DNA of 33,359 bases from assembly GCA_937966115.1 (NCBI GenBank), contig CALCKX010000090.1, positions 1 through 33,359 on the forward strand, written 5' to 3'. The position numbers and the translations under genes are program-made. Source of the stretch: an uncultured Chloracidobacterium sp. (GTDB taxonomy: Bacteria; Acidobacteriota; Blastocatellia; Chloracidobacteriales; Chloracidobacteriaceae). Below, in pieces: positions 1 to 8,127 of the stretch. Each line of letters begins with the position of its first letter. Position 1 is the first letter of the stretch. The notes under the pieces were generated by a model that worked only from the letters and a program-made list of their open reading frames with translations, was not told where the DNA came from and did not search any database.

Positions 1-411
1 GAGGGAAGCGACGCGCCAACCTATTGCGCCGGTCGGGGCGGCTATCGCCTGCTGATCAGCTACAGCGCCTGGGCTGCCGATATTTTTGTGGAATCGCGCG
101 ACGGGCGATTTTCCTCTCTTGTCGCCGGCGGGCAAGCGCCGAATTACGACCGCGAGAAAGGGCGCAAAATCGAGTGGCGTCTCGCCAACGGGAAGCCGTT
201 CGCCGTGATTGCGCGAGCGTTTGAATACTCTGTCGGCGAGGACGGCGCGCCGGACTTTTCCCGGAAAGTCGTCGAGAAGCTGGTCGTTAAGGGCCTTGCC
301 GGCTTTGAGCACATTGACGCTGCCGTTGACGCCCGAACGACACCTAATGCCAATGCCCGCGCCCGCCAACTGGCGGACGAAGGCTATGACCGGAGAGCGG
401 CGTCCCGATGA
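1..411 (+). CDS. C-terminal part of an unknown protein
   Basis: The frame is open from the first base of the window to a TGA at 409-411, so the gene starts upstream. The visible 136 residues are hydrophilic, with one Cys and mixed charge, and end in an Arg-rich tail. I recognise no family. The stop overlaps the next start as ATGA at 408-411, which indicates an operon and probable translational coupling with the ComEC-type hydrolase. An ATG-like restart inside the frame (GTG at 88) exists, but the reading frame upstream of it is equally protein-like, so I treat the gene as cut by the window edge rather than as a short ORF. Confidence 0.6.
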   Translation, partial: EGSDAPTYCAGRGGYRLLISYSAWAADIFVESRDGRFSSLVAGGQAPNYDREKGRKIEWRLANGKPFAVIARAFEYSVGEDGAPDFSRKVVEKLVVKGLAGFEHIDAAVDARTTPNANARARQLADEGYDRRAASR

Positions 412-1424
412 GCGCTGGTCGAGGTCGTCGCTCGGCGCCGGGCGGGCGGCGCGGCTGCTTGCCGATGATCATCGCCGGCATCGCCGGCATTGCCGTCGCG
501 CTCTGGCTCCTCTGGCAGTTTCGCGACAAGCTCGCGCCGCCGCCCGCTCTGACGGGCAAGGTTCTCTACGTCCACGCGATTGACGTGGGGCAAGGCGACA
601 GCTACTTGATTGTCACGCCGGAGCGCAAGACGGTGCTCGTGGATGCCGGTCTTGCGGAAAGCGGGCCGCGCATCGTCGCGTCCTTGCGCCGGCTTGACAT
701 CCGCGAGCTTGACTTGGCAGTGGCGACGCATCCCCATGCCGACCACATTGGCGGCATGGGCTACGTGCTGGAAGCCGTCAAAGTCAAAAACTTCCTCGAC
801 AGCGGGCAGGAGCACACGACACTGACTTACCGCCGGATGCTAGAAGCCGTCAAAATGCATGTCGGGCGACTGACGGTAGCCCAGGCGGGACAGAAGTTCA
901 ATCTCGACAACGGCATCACGCTTTCCGTCCTCGGGCCGCGGCAGCCCTGGCTGCAAAATGTCTCGGGCAGCGACCTCAACGCCAACTCGGTCGTGCTGCG
1001 CTTGGATTACGGCAATTTCTCCATGCTTTTCACTGGCGACGCCGAAGACGAAACCGAGGCGCGCCTGCTCTCCGATCAGGCGCCGCTCGATGTCAAGACG
1101 CTGAAGGTCGCCCATCACGGCTCGCGGCACTCGACCAAGGAGCCGTTCCTGCGCGCGGCCAAGCCGGAAATCGCCATCATTTCCTGCGGCGCCAACAACC
1201 GCTATGGCCACCCCACGCAAGCGACGCTCGACCGGCTGCGGCGCGCCGGGGCGAAAGTCTATCGCACCGACCTGCACGGCGACATCGCCATTGCCAGCAA
1301 TGGCGTCGAAAGCGTTGTCACGACCGCGCGCCAAGCGTCGGACGCCGAGATCTGGCGCGGGCGGCGGCCCGAATCGGCCAGCGATTCCGGCGACGAGATG
1401 CCTGACCGGCGCTCCGGCCGCTGA
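408..1424 (+). CDS. Membrane-anchored ComEC/Rec2-type metallo-beta-lactamase-fold protein
   Basis: A 338-residue protein. One hydrophobic segment lies at about residues 20-38 after a basic N-terminus (inside-positive), so the catalytic domain should face the periplasm. The rest is a metallo-beta-lactamase fold: the IDVGQGDS strand near 58-65, the metal motif HPHADH at 108-113, an FTGDAE motif, an AHHGS motif and a GHPT motif near the end. The DVGQGDS/AHHGS combination is typical of the soluble hydrolase domain of the DNA-uptake protein ComEC. The ComEC pore (Competence domain, many membrane helices) is absent, so this is a stand-alone version. Substrate is unknown; a phosphodiester (nuclease or phosphodiesterase) is plausible from the family. 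It starts in the ATGA overlap with the preceding gene and converges on the next gene with a 31-bp gap. Confidence 0.85.
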   Translation: MSAGRGRRSAPGGRRGCLPMIIAGIAGIAVALWLLWQFRDKLAPPPALTGKVLYVHAIDVGQGDSYLIVTPERKTVLVDAGLAESGPRIVASLRRLDIRELDLAVATHPHADHIGGMGYVLEAVKVKNFLDSGQEHTTLTYRRMLEAVKMHVGRLTVAQAGQKFNLDNGITLSVLGPRQPWLQNVSGSDLNANSVVLRLDYGNFSMLFTGDAEDETEARLLSDQAPLDVKTLKVAHHGSRHSTKEPFLRAAKPEIAIISCGANNRYGHPTQATLDRLRRAGAKVYRTDLHGDIAIASNGVESVVTTARQASDAEIWRGRRPESASDSGDEMPDRRSGR

Positions 1425-1455
1425 CGCCTCGGAAGCCCGGCGCTGACCAAGCCCA

Positions 1456-3348
1456 TTAGGGCGCGGCGGCCGGCGCTGGCTGGCGCGCGGCGGCGCGCGC
1501 GGCGCGCGCTGGCGCAAAGTCGGGGTCGAGGCGCAGCGCCGCCTCGAAAGCCTCTTCCGCTGCGGCGCGGCGGCCGCGCTTGAGCAAGACCGCGCCAAGG
1601 TTGAACCGAATGGCGGCGCTGTCCGCCCCCAGCGCCAGGGCCTCGCGCAACAGCGCCTCCGCGTCGGCCAGGCGGCCCAGCGTCACATAGGCGATGGCGC
1701 AACTGATGACGCTTGGCGCGTCGCTCGGCCCATAGCGGCGCGCCTCGGCAATCTGCTCCAGCGCGCCGGCCGCGTCCTGGCGCAGGGCGAGCGTCCGGGC
1801 GTAGAGCGCATGCGCCAGGGCCCAGTCGGCATCCGTCGGGACAACCTCCGGCGGCTTGACGGCCATCATCCGCTCCAAAGCCGCCTGCGCTTCCTCGACC
1901 CGCCCCTGACGCAAGTCGAGCTGCGCCAGCCCCAGCAAGGCGACGAAGAAACGCGGCTCCAGCGCCAGCGCCTGCGCGTAATAGCGCCGCGCTCGGTCGG
2001 GATCGTCCGCCTGGACGGCGTTGGCCAGCAGCGCGTAGGGCAGCGGATGCTGCGGGTCGGTCTCCATAAAGCGCGAAAACAAGGCGCGGTCGTTTCGCCA
2101 GTCGAGGTTGCGGCGCGCCGCGCCATAGGCATAGCTCGCCAGGAGCGCGACGCCAAGCGCGACGCTCGCCGCCGGTCGCCACCGAGCGGCGGACGACCGC
2201 GGCGCGGCGCCCAGCTTGACCAAAGCCCACCCTAGCGCGATGGCGTACGATACGGACGGCACGTAGAGCCACCGCTCGCCAATGGGCGTCCAGAGCGGAA
2301 CCGCCACGTTGCTGACCAGCGCCAGCGAGATGAGCCAGAAGCCGACGGCAAAGGTCAGCAGCGGCCGGCGGCGAGCGGCGGCGGCGGCCCCGGCCAGCAG
2401 CCCGATCATCAGCAACGCCCCAGCCAGGTTTCGCCAGCCCCAGGTCGGCGTCAGGACAAGGTTGCGGGCGTCATACCAGGGCTTGAGGGGAAAGCCTAAA
2501 AAGACCAGGCGGTACCACTCCAGCGACACGCCCGACATAGCGACCGCTCGCTCCCAGAGCGTCTGGTCATACAGCGGGTTGCCGGAAAGCGCCCCCGCGG
2601 GACGAAAGCCCTGCCCGCTCGCGGCGCGCAGCCAGGCGTAAAGCGGCAACGGAAGCAGCAGCCACAGACAGGGCTGCGTCACGCGCCGCCAGGCCAACCA
2701 TCCGTCGCGCCCGATGCGCCGGCGCGCGCGCAGCGTTTCCGCCAGCCACAGCCCGGCCGGCAGCGCGACCATGTTTTCCTTTGACAGGATGGCCGCCAAG
2801 TAAGCTCCCGCCGCCAGCGCCCGCCAGCCCCCGCCAGCGCCCGGCGACCGTCGCGCCTGAATCCAGCTCCGCCACATCAGGGCGCCAAAAAACATGCCCA
2901 GCAGCTCAGCGCGGCCGACGATGTTTGCCACGGCTTCGGCGTGCACCGGGTGAACGGCGAAGATCAGCGCCGCGAGCGCGCTTGTCGCGGGCGCGACCCG
3001 ATAAGCGCGCAGCAGGTAAAACAGCCAGCCGACGTTGCACGCATGGAGAATGAGGTTGGTCAGGTGATAGCCCGCCGGGCGCAGTCCCCACAGGGCATAG
3101 TCCGCGGCCAGGGTGAGGGCGAACAGCGGGCGGTAATTGCTCAGCCCGGCCTGCCGGTGGTCCCAGTATCCGCTCAGCCATAGGCGCGGCAGGTCGGCGA
3201 GCGACCGGATGGCCGGGTTGTGGACGATGATTGGGGTATCGTCGTACGCGAAGCCGTTCGCGAGGGCGTTGGCGTACGTGAGCGCCGCCAGCCCAATCGC
3301 CAGCCCCCCAAGGACGCGCGGGCGGTTGGCGAGCTTTATCACGGTCAA
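1456..3348 (-). CDS. TMTC-like multi-pass membrane protein with C-terminal TPR repeats
   Basis: A 630-residue protein. The N-terminal two thirds are multi-pass membrane, with short conserved blocks: NGFAYDD near residue 31, NYRPL near 91, HPVHAEAV near 133, GRAELL near 144 and LSKEN near 188. These are the signature blocks of the TMTC/PMT-like glycosyltransferase clan (GT-C fold; the acidic pair after the first helix is the usual catalytic region). From about residue 420 it becomes a string of TPR units with the usual A-x-Y/L-xx-A periodicity. Known relatives (TMTC proteins) add mannose to Ser/Thr; the bacterial substrate is unknown. Translation probably starts at TTG 3348, because a purine-rich GAGGGGG stands a few bases upstream; GTG at 3342 is the alternative. 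The gene is not in an obvious operon. Confidence 0.8.
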   Translation of the reverse strand: MTVIKLANRPRVLGGLAIGLAALTYANALANGFAYDDTPIIVHNPAIRSLADLPRLWLSGYWDHRQAGLSNYRPLFALTLAADYALWGLRPAGYHLTNLILHACNVGWLFYLLRAYRVAPATSALAALIFAVHPVHAEAVANIVGRAELLGMFFGALMWRSWIQARRSPGAGGGWRALAAGAYLAAILSKENMVALPAGLWLAETLRARRRIGRDGWLAWRRVTQPCLWLLLPLPLYAWLRAASGQGFRPAGALSGNPLYDQTLWERAVAMSGVSLEWYRLVFLGFPLKPWYDARNLVLTPTWGWRNLAGALLMIGLLAGAAAAARRRPLLTFAVGFWLISLALVSNVAVPLWTPIGERWLYVPSVSYAIALGWALVKLGAAPRSSAARWRPAASVALGVALLASYAYGAARRNLDWRNDRALFSRFMETDPQHPLPYALLANAVQADDPDRARRYYAQALALEPRFFVALLGLAQLDLRQGRVEEAQAALERMMAVKPPEVVPTDADWALAHALYARTLALRQDAAGALEQIAEARRYGPSDAPSVISCAIAYVTLGRLADAEALLREALALGADSAAIRFNLGAVLLKRGRRAAAEEAFEAALRLDPDFAPARAARAAARQPAPAAAP

Positions 3349-3503
3349 TATGGCCCCCTCTTGGCTAGCGTAACCGAGTCCGCCTGAGCGCGCCGCGCCG
3401 GGCGCTGCGCGAGCGCGAATTGCCTCGCGCGCGCGGCGCGCACTAAGCTCCGCCCGGCATCGGCTGGAACATCCCTGGCGCGAGAGAACTGAAACAAACC
3501 TTC

Positions 3504-3749
3504 ATGAAGCCTGTCATCTGCACCTTTTGCAACTCAGAAATCTACACCTACGCTGGTCCCGAGCCGGTAGAGCTCAAAGCGGCGCACTTCAAGCCAACCC
3601 GCCCCGACTGGCCCGCGCCAAAGTCGGGCGACCCGATGTTTTGCCCGGTGTGCGGCAGCCGCTTCGTTGGCGTTTCCGTGCAAAACAAGCAGCTTCGGAT
3701 GGCGGTCAGCTCGGAGTACGCCGGCTCAGGCAACGTCGGCAAGCTCTAG
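3504..3749 (+). CDS. Small zinc-ribbon protein
   Basis: An 81-residue protein with two CxxC pairs, CTFC at residues 6-9 and CPVC at 47-50, about 38 residues apart. That spacing fits one zinc-ribbon/knuckle. There is no signal peptide or membrane helix, so it is probably cytoplasmic. I recognise no specific family. It is divergent from the TMTC-like gene (155-bp gap) and its last 24 bases overlap the tail of the convergent Nudix-hydrolase gene. There is no strong ribosome binding site before the ATG. The paired CxxC motifs in one frame support a real gene over a chance ORF. Confidence 0.6.
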   Translation: MKPVICTFCNSEIYTYAGPEPVELKAAHFKPTRPDWPAPKSGDPMFCPVCGSRFVGVSVQNKQLRMAVSSEYAGSGNVGKL

Positions 3750-5300
3750 GCGGCCATCGTTGCGCCAGCGCGCCTTCCCTTCGCGCGTCAGCTTGATAAG
3801 GTGCGCTCGCACCGACCGCGCGGCCAATGGATGCAGGGCGGGCGGCGTGTCGGCGTAAACGGCCGCCACCAAGTCTGGCACGGTGGAGGCGCCGTCCCGC
3901 AGCGCCGCGATGATCTGCGCCTCGCGCTGTCGGCGATGGGCGAGGTAGCCTTCGATGACGGCGCGCGGCTCCGTCAGCGCCGGCCCGTGACCGCCGGCAA
4001 TCGCCCGGATGGGCAAGCCAAGCAACCGCTGGAGCGAGTCCAGGTAATCCGCCATATCGCCCTCATCCGGATCGATGAGGACGCTGCCCAAGCCAACCAC
4101 CAGGTCGCCGCTGAACAGCGTGCCGGTGGCTTCCTCGAAAAAGCACAGGTGCCCGCGCGCATGGCCCGGCGTAAAGATGGCGCGCAGCCGCCAGCCCGGC
4201 CACGTCGCCGGCCACTGCGCGCCAAGCGACGCGGCCGCCAGCTCGCAGGACAACTCGCAGGACAGATCGCAGGCGTCGCCATCCATCAGCCGCCGCGAAA
4301 CCGAAATTTGGCCGCGCAGCAGCTCGGCCGTGATGGGATGCGCCGCGACCGGCGCGTTCCAGCGCCGACTCAAGTGCGCGACGCCCCCGACGTGATCGGG
4401 ATGATGGTGCGTGAGCCAGATTTCCCGAATCCGCGCCCCGGTCTGGCTGGCAAGTCGCGTCAGGTAGGCGTCCAGCCGCGCCTGCTCGTCGGGATAGGGC
4501 GAGGCCGGGTCAATGACGATCAGCTCGCGGTCGCCGACCAAGTAGCAGTTCGTGTGGGTGGCCGGCGGCAGCGTCGGCGTTCGCGTCGGGAACGCGACGA
4601 TGCCGGGCGCCAGCTCGATGAACTCCGGCGGCTCGCCGCGGGCGGCCGGGTGATCGTGAAACAACGCGCGCAATCGGTCGAAATCGGCTTGCCGCGCCGC
4701 GCCTTCGGCGGTCCAGCGGAACAAGCTGCGAACGCTGTGCAGCGTGGGCGGCACCAGCCGGATGTCGCCGCGCGCCCAGGCGCCCAGCGCTTCAGAGGGC
4801 GTCATCCAGCTTCCATCCACCATTTCCGCGGGCCAGAGCCGCGGCTCCTGGCGGTCATCCAGCTCGCTGACGAAGAAGGTCGTGTCGTAGCGCCGCGGCG
4901 CGCCGGCCGGCGTCACCCACCGGCCGGCCGGCAGGAACTGTCGAGCGTCAATTCGGAGATCGAAGCGAGCGCAAACCTCGGCAAAGGTCACGCGCCCAGC
5001 CATGAGATCGGCCCGCGCGGCCAGTCGCGTCTCGGTCTCCGTCAGCCGACTCTCGGCCAGCACGATCCCGGCTTCTTCGAAGACCTCGCGAACGGCGCAG
5101 ACGCACTGGGCCGCATGCTCGGCGTCGGTCGCATGCCGGACCGGAATGCGGCTATCCTCAGGGTCGCGGCGACCGCCAAGAAACGCATGGTAGCCGCCGA
5201 GAAACGGCGTCGCCTCCGCCCGCCGCGCCCAGAAAAAGCGCCAGTCCCCGGTCGCGTCCCGACGAAGCAAGATCACTGCCGATGCATACTTGGGAGCCAT
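3726..5300 (-). CDS. Nudix hydrolase fused to a metallo-beta-lactamase-fold hydrolase
   Basis: A 524-residue protein if started at ATG 5300; ATGs at 5309 and 5321 are alternatives, and longer reading frames upstream run through the opposite gene. Residues 5-200 are a Nudix domain with the REVFEEAG core at 71-78. The preceding Gly is separated by a long insert, as in the NUDT7/8/19 group that acts on CoA derivatives. Residues about 225-450 are a metallo-beta-lactamase domain with the metal motif HHHPDH at 298-303, followed by an FTPGHARGH strand and SGD motif, as in LACTB2-type hydrolases. A small winged-helix-like tail follows. The sequence supports a two-domain enzyme; the substrate pairing (acyl-CoA/nucleotide plus thioester or RNA) is inference. 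Its 5' end is head-to-head, almost without a gap, with the secreted protein gene. Confidence 0.85.
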   Translation of the reverse strand: MAPKYASAVILLRRDATGDWRFFWARRAEATPFLGGYHAFLGGRRDPEDSRIPVRHATDAEHAAQCVCAVREVFEEAGIVLAESRLTETETRLAARADLMAGRVTFAEVCARFDLRIDARQFLPAGRWVTPAGAPRRYDTTFFVSELDDRQEPRLWPAEMVDGSWMTPSEALGAWARGDIRLVPPTLHSVRSLFRWTAEGAARQADFDRLRALFHDHPAARGEPPEFIELAPGIVAFPTRTPTLPPATHTNCYLVGDRELIVIDPASPYPDEQARLDAYLTRLASQTGARIREIWLTHHHPDHVGGVAHLSRRWNAPVAAHPITAELLRGQISVSRRLMDGDACDLSCELSCELAAASLGAQWPATWPGWRLRAIFTPGHARGHLCFFEEATGTLFSGDLVVGLGSVLIDPDEGDMADYLDSLQRLLGLPIRAIAGGHGPALTEPRAVIEGYLAHRRQREAQIIAALRDGASTVPDLVAAVYADTPPALHPLAARSVRAHLIKLTREGKARWRNDGRLELADVA

Positions 5301-5307
5301 GGTTGTC

Positions 5308-6453
5308 ATGATGAAGCGCATTCGGCGCGCGCCGCGCCAACCCGCACGATACACCTTCCGCGCGCGAAACGTCACGCGCCGCCGGACGCTTTTTCTCCTC
5401 GCCTGGGCGATGACGCTGTCGGTCGCGGGCCAGGCGGCGTCCGGCGACCGGTTTTCCGTCGCCGTGTTGCCGCCGCGCCTAACGGACGAGGTCGGCGGCG
5501 TCTCGCCGGAGATGGTCTTGACCGCGCTCGAGGCGGCGCTCGCCCGCGCCAGGCTGACCGTCTTGCCGCGCGCGCAAGTCGTTTCCGCGCTCCCGCCAGG
5601 CGACCCGCTCGACTTCAACCCAACCTGCGCCGAAGCCCGCGCGCTCGGCGCGCGCGTCGGGAGCGAGGGCTACCTGCTCGCGACGCTGCAGCGGGGCGAG
5701 CGCAGCGCGACCAGCCGCCAGACCGTCGTGGGCGGGACGCTCCGCCTCTTCGCAATTGAAACCCGCGCCGGCCAGCTCATCGCCAGCGAGCACGCGGATT
5801 TCACGGAAGACCAGCGCGGCTTTCCAGCCGCCATCGCGCCCTTCCTGGAGGCAGCCGCGACGCGCTTCAGCGCGCAGTGGCGAGCGGCCCGGGAGCGGCT
5901 CGCGGCCCAGGCCGGACAGCCGGACCCTTGCCCGGCGGCGCTGGACCTGCGCGCCGGAGAACTGCCGCCCCAGGCGACGCCGCCGGTTCCGCTGACGCGC
6001 CCCCGGCCAGAGCCGACCGCCGCCGCTCGCGCGGCCGGCGTCGCCGTCACAGTGAGCGCCGAAGTCTGTGTGACGGCGCAGGGCGAGGTCAGCGCGGTGG
6101 AGATTGTCCGCTGGGCCGGCTACGGGCTGGAGGCGGCGGTCGAGGCGGCGCTGCGCGCGACCCGGTTCAAGCCGGCGACGCGAAACGGAAAGCCAGTCTC
6201 CGCCCGGTTTCTGGCGGACTTCAACTTTCGCCCGCCGCCTTCGTCCTCCCGCCCGGCCCGGGAATGCCCTATGCCGCTTGCGAGCCGCCGGCTTCAGGCA
6301 GCAGGGCGCGAATGGCGCGGACGACCCGCTGCACGTCGGCTTCGTCCTCAAAAGCCAGCATCACCAGCTCATATCCGGTGTAAATGCACGCCAGCCCGTT
6401 GCCAAATAGCCAGACCGTCTCCAGCGCCGGGTTGCCGCCCAGCACGATGCTGA
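5308..6453 (+). CDS. Secreted/periplasmic protein with TonB-C-like domain
   Basis: Probably starts at ATGATG 5308, because GGGAG stands 11 bases upstream (5292-5296). A basic stretch followed by a hydrophobic segment (about residues 27-45, ending near AASG) is a likely signal peptide or anchor. A first domain (about 48-165) resembles periplasmic proteins that open with an FSVAVLPPR-like strand. After a Pro-rich linker (about 220-245), residues 245-312 match the TonB C-terminal fold: VCVTAQGEVSAVEIV, then a helix, then FKPA, then FNFRPP. That fold normally contacts outer-membrane partners. The conserved part ends near base 6240, yet no stop occurs until 6451, giving a 70-residue Arg/Pro-rich tail that overlaps the convergent gene by 185 bases. 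The tail may be real read-out or due to a sequence error. Confidence 0.65.
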   Translation: MMKRIRRAPRQPARYTFRARNVTRRRTLFLLAWAMTLSVAGQAASGDRFSVAVLPPRLTDEVGGVSPEMVLTALEAALARARLTVLPRAQVVSALPPGDPLDFNPTCAEARALGARVGSEGYLLATLQRGERSATSRQTVVGGTLRLFAIETRAGQLIASEHADFTEDQRGFPAAIAPFLEAAATRFSAQWRAARERLAAQAGQPDPCPAALDLRAGELPPQATPPVPLTRPRPEPTAAARAAGVAVTVSAEVCVTAQGEVSAVEIVRWAGYGLEAAVEAALRATRFKPATRNGKPVSARFLADFNFRPPPSSSRPARECPMPLASRRLQAAGREWRGRPAARRLRPQKPASPAHIRCKCTPARCQIARPSPAPGCRPARC

Positions 6454-7423
6454 TCGGAAAGCCGACAATGCGCCCGGGCGAGAAGATTTCCGCCCAGAGC
6501 GCCGTCCCCAGGGCGACGTTGAACGCCCCCAGCAGCGGCGCGCCGACATAGCGCGTCGCCTTGCGCTGAAAGGCGACGCGCGCCCGGGCCGCCTCGTCCA
6601 GCTTGCCCTCGGCGACCAGCTTTTCCTGCTCGCGGAGAAAGCCGATGTAGCCTTCCGCCAGCCGCTTCGCGCCATAAGCGGCCAGCCCGCTGTGAAACAG
6701 CCAGTGCCGCGACTGTCCCAGAACGACCCGGTCGAATCCGGGAAAGGACGCGCCCAGCCGGAAGCCGAGCAGCAGCGACAAGCCCATCAGCGCCGACGCG
6801 CCGGGATTGGCCACCGCCCACTCGCGCGCCTTGCGATAGCCGTCCCGCGCTTCCACCGTCGCGTGAAAAGCTCGCGCGCCGAAATCGTAGGCTTCCTCGG
6901 CCCGCGCATAGTAGTCGCGCGCGGTTTCGCGGACGGCGTCAAACGCCTCGCCGGCGCGCTCGACGACTTCCGAGGCCTTTTCGCTCCCGGCGCGCAGCGT
7001 GTCCCCGCCGACTTCCGCCACCTTGTCGGCCACTTTTTCCGCCGCCCGCTTGAGGCTTTCGGTGACGTGGTGCTTTTCGTCGAGATGCTTGAACTCGTCG
7101 CGCACGGTCTCGACCGTTTCCGTCACCTTGTCCGTCACCTCCTGCGCGCCGGGCAGGCGCTCCGCCATTTCCTCGACGGCATCCCGCACTTCCTGGACGA
7201 CTTCCCGAACCACTTCCGGGGCGCTCTCCGCCGCCCGCTGCACGCCTGAAGACAGCCGACTGGTCGTCCGCCGAACCTCTTCCGCAAGCTTCTCGGTCTG
7301 CTCAACCGTTTTCTCGACGGTTTTCTCGATGGTTTCCGACAGGCCCAACTGCTCGTCCACTTCCTGAGCCTTGCGCTGAATTTTGCGTCGCCACTCGCTG
7401 AAGCGATCAAAATAATCCGCCAT
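6269..7423 (-). CDS. Amphipathic-helix (LEA/apolipoprotein-like) membrane protein, unknown function
   Basis: A 384-residue protein. The start at ATG 7423 is chosen because a strong AGGGAGG lies six bases upstream; an upstream ATG at 7468 overlaps the previous stop. Residues about 10-200 are a long charged helix rich in repeating TVEKTVEQTEKL / VTDKVTETVETV-like 11-residue patterns, as in LEA proteins, apolipoproteins and other amphipathic membrane-binding coils. Residues about 205-365 contain several hydrophobic segments with Gly and aromatics, so the C-terminus is membrane embedded. I do not recognise the family. It closes a run of envelope genes (lipoprotein, secreted Ig-like protein) and may shape or shield membrane, which is inference. 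Its 3' end overlaps the convergent TonB-C-like gene by 185 bases. Confidence 0.75.
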   Translation of the reverse strand: MADYFDRFSEWRRKIQRKAQEVDEQLGLSETIEKTVEKTVEQTEKLAEEVRRTTSRLSSGVQRAAESAPEVVREVVQEVRDAVEEMAERLPGAQEVTDKVTETVETVRDEFKHLDEKHHVTESLKRAAEKVADKVAEVGGDTLRAGSEKASEVVERAGEAFDAVRETARDYYARAEEAYDFGARAFHATVEARDGYRKAREWAVANPGASALMGLSLLLGFRLGASFPGFDRVVLGQSRHWLFHSGLAAYGAKRLAEGYIGFLREQEKLVAEGKLDEAARARVAFQRKATRYVGAPLLGAFNVALGTALWAEIFSPGRIVGFPISIVLGGNPALETVWLFGNGLACIYTGYELVMLAFEDEADVQRVVRAIRALLPEAGGSQAA

Positions 7424-7467
7424 GACGCGCCTCCCTTTCCGACCGCCCAGCGGGACGGCCTTCGCCA

Positions 7468-8127
7468 TCAACGCCTAAACATCACGGCCGTGACCTGCAA
7501 GGCGACAGCCTGATTTTCCGCTCCGCGCAACTCCACCTTCTCATCGGTAATTTTGAGCGAAAAGCCGCTTGCCGCCGCCACGCTCATTTCATTGCCAACC
7601 GGCAGCCGGACGGTCAAGGACGGCGCTCGCTCGCAGCCAAACGCGCAGGAAAGCGTATCGCCGCCTTTCGTTATGAGCGCCTTGCGGTCGCCGCAGGGCA
7701 GCTCGAGCTTGTTTTTACGATACTTGACGAGCGCTCGCGCCGGCTCGACCGTCGCCGTCAGGCTGTCTCGCAGAACCGGCTGAAAAGCCGTGTGAAAGTA
7801 CTTTTCCCGGTAGTCCGGGTGACTGAAAATCAGCTCGAACTCGCGCAGCTCACGCCCGTCTGGCACCTGGATGGCGTAGTAGCCCTCGGCGTCGGTCAGC
7901 GTTTTGTAGTCGTTGTACTTCGTCCGCACATTCACTTGCGCGTTTGCCAGCGGGCGCTTGGCCTGAGACTCCACGACCCGCCCGCGCACGGTCAGCGCGC
8001 TGGCGGCCACCGAAAACTGCGCCCCAGCCGCCTGCGGCCACGGCGCCATCATCAGCCCCAACCCCGCCGCCAGCCCATATCCCAGGCGTTTCATCACTCG
8101 CAGGCGTTGCATAGATTGCGCTTTCAC
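7468..8127 (-). CDS. Secreted protein with carboxypeptidase-regulatory-like (Ig-fold) domain
   Basis: A 219-residue protein. A basic start and hydrophobic core followed by AAGAQ (about residues 14-37) form a clear signal peptide. Residues 46-125 are a carboxypeptidase-regulatory-like beta-sandwich: VRGRVVESQAKRPLANAQVNV, then TDAEGYYAIQVPDG, the usual hallmark. The rest is beta-rich with two Cys close together (CAFGC), which may form a disulfide. The GTG start at 8127 overlaps the stop of the lipoprotein gene as GTGA, indicating coupling; ATG 8112 and ATG 8094 are alternatives that keep the signal peptide. The domain is a non-catalytic binding or scaffold module in many envelope proteins; the partner is unknown. 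Confidence 0.75.
   Translation of the reverse strand: MKAQSMQRLRVMKRLGYGLAAGLGLMMAPWPQAAGAQFSVAASALTVRGRVVESQAKRPLANAQVNVRTKYNDYKTLTDAEGYYAIQVPDGRELREFELIFSHPDYREKYFHTAFQPVLRDSLTATVEPARALVKYRKNKLELPCGDRKALITKGGDTLSCAFGCERAPSLTVRLPVGNEMSVAAASGFSLKITDEKVELRGAENQAVALQVTAVMFRR

Noticed and set aside
2282-3373. Several plus-strand open frames opposite the TMTC-like gene
   Set aside because: Shadows of a well-supported membrane/TPR gene, with low-complexity translations.
3801-5759. A 652-codon open frame on the plus strand opposite the Nudix-hydrolase gene
   Set aside because: Arg/Pro/Gln-rich translation without any motif, and exactly antisense to a clear two-domain enzyme. GC-rich third positions remove stops on the opposite strand.
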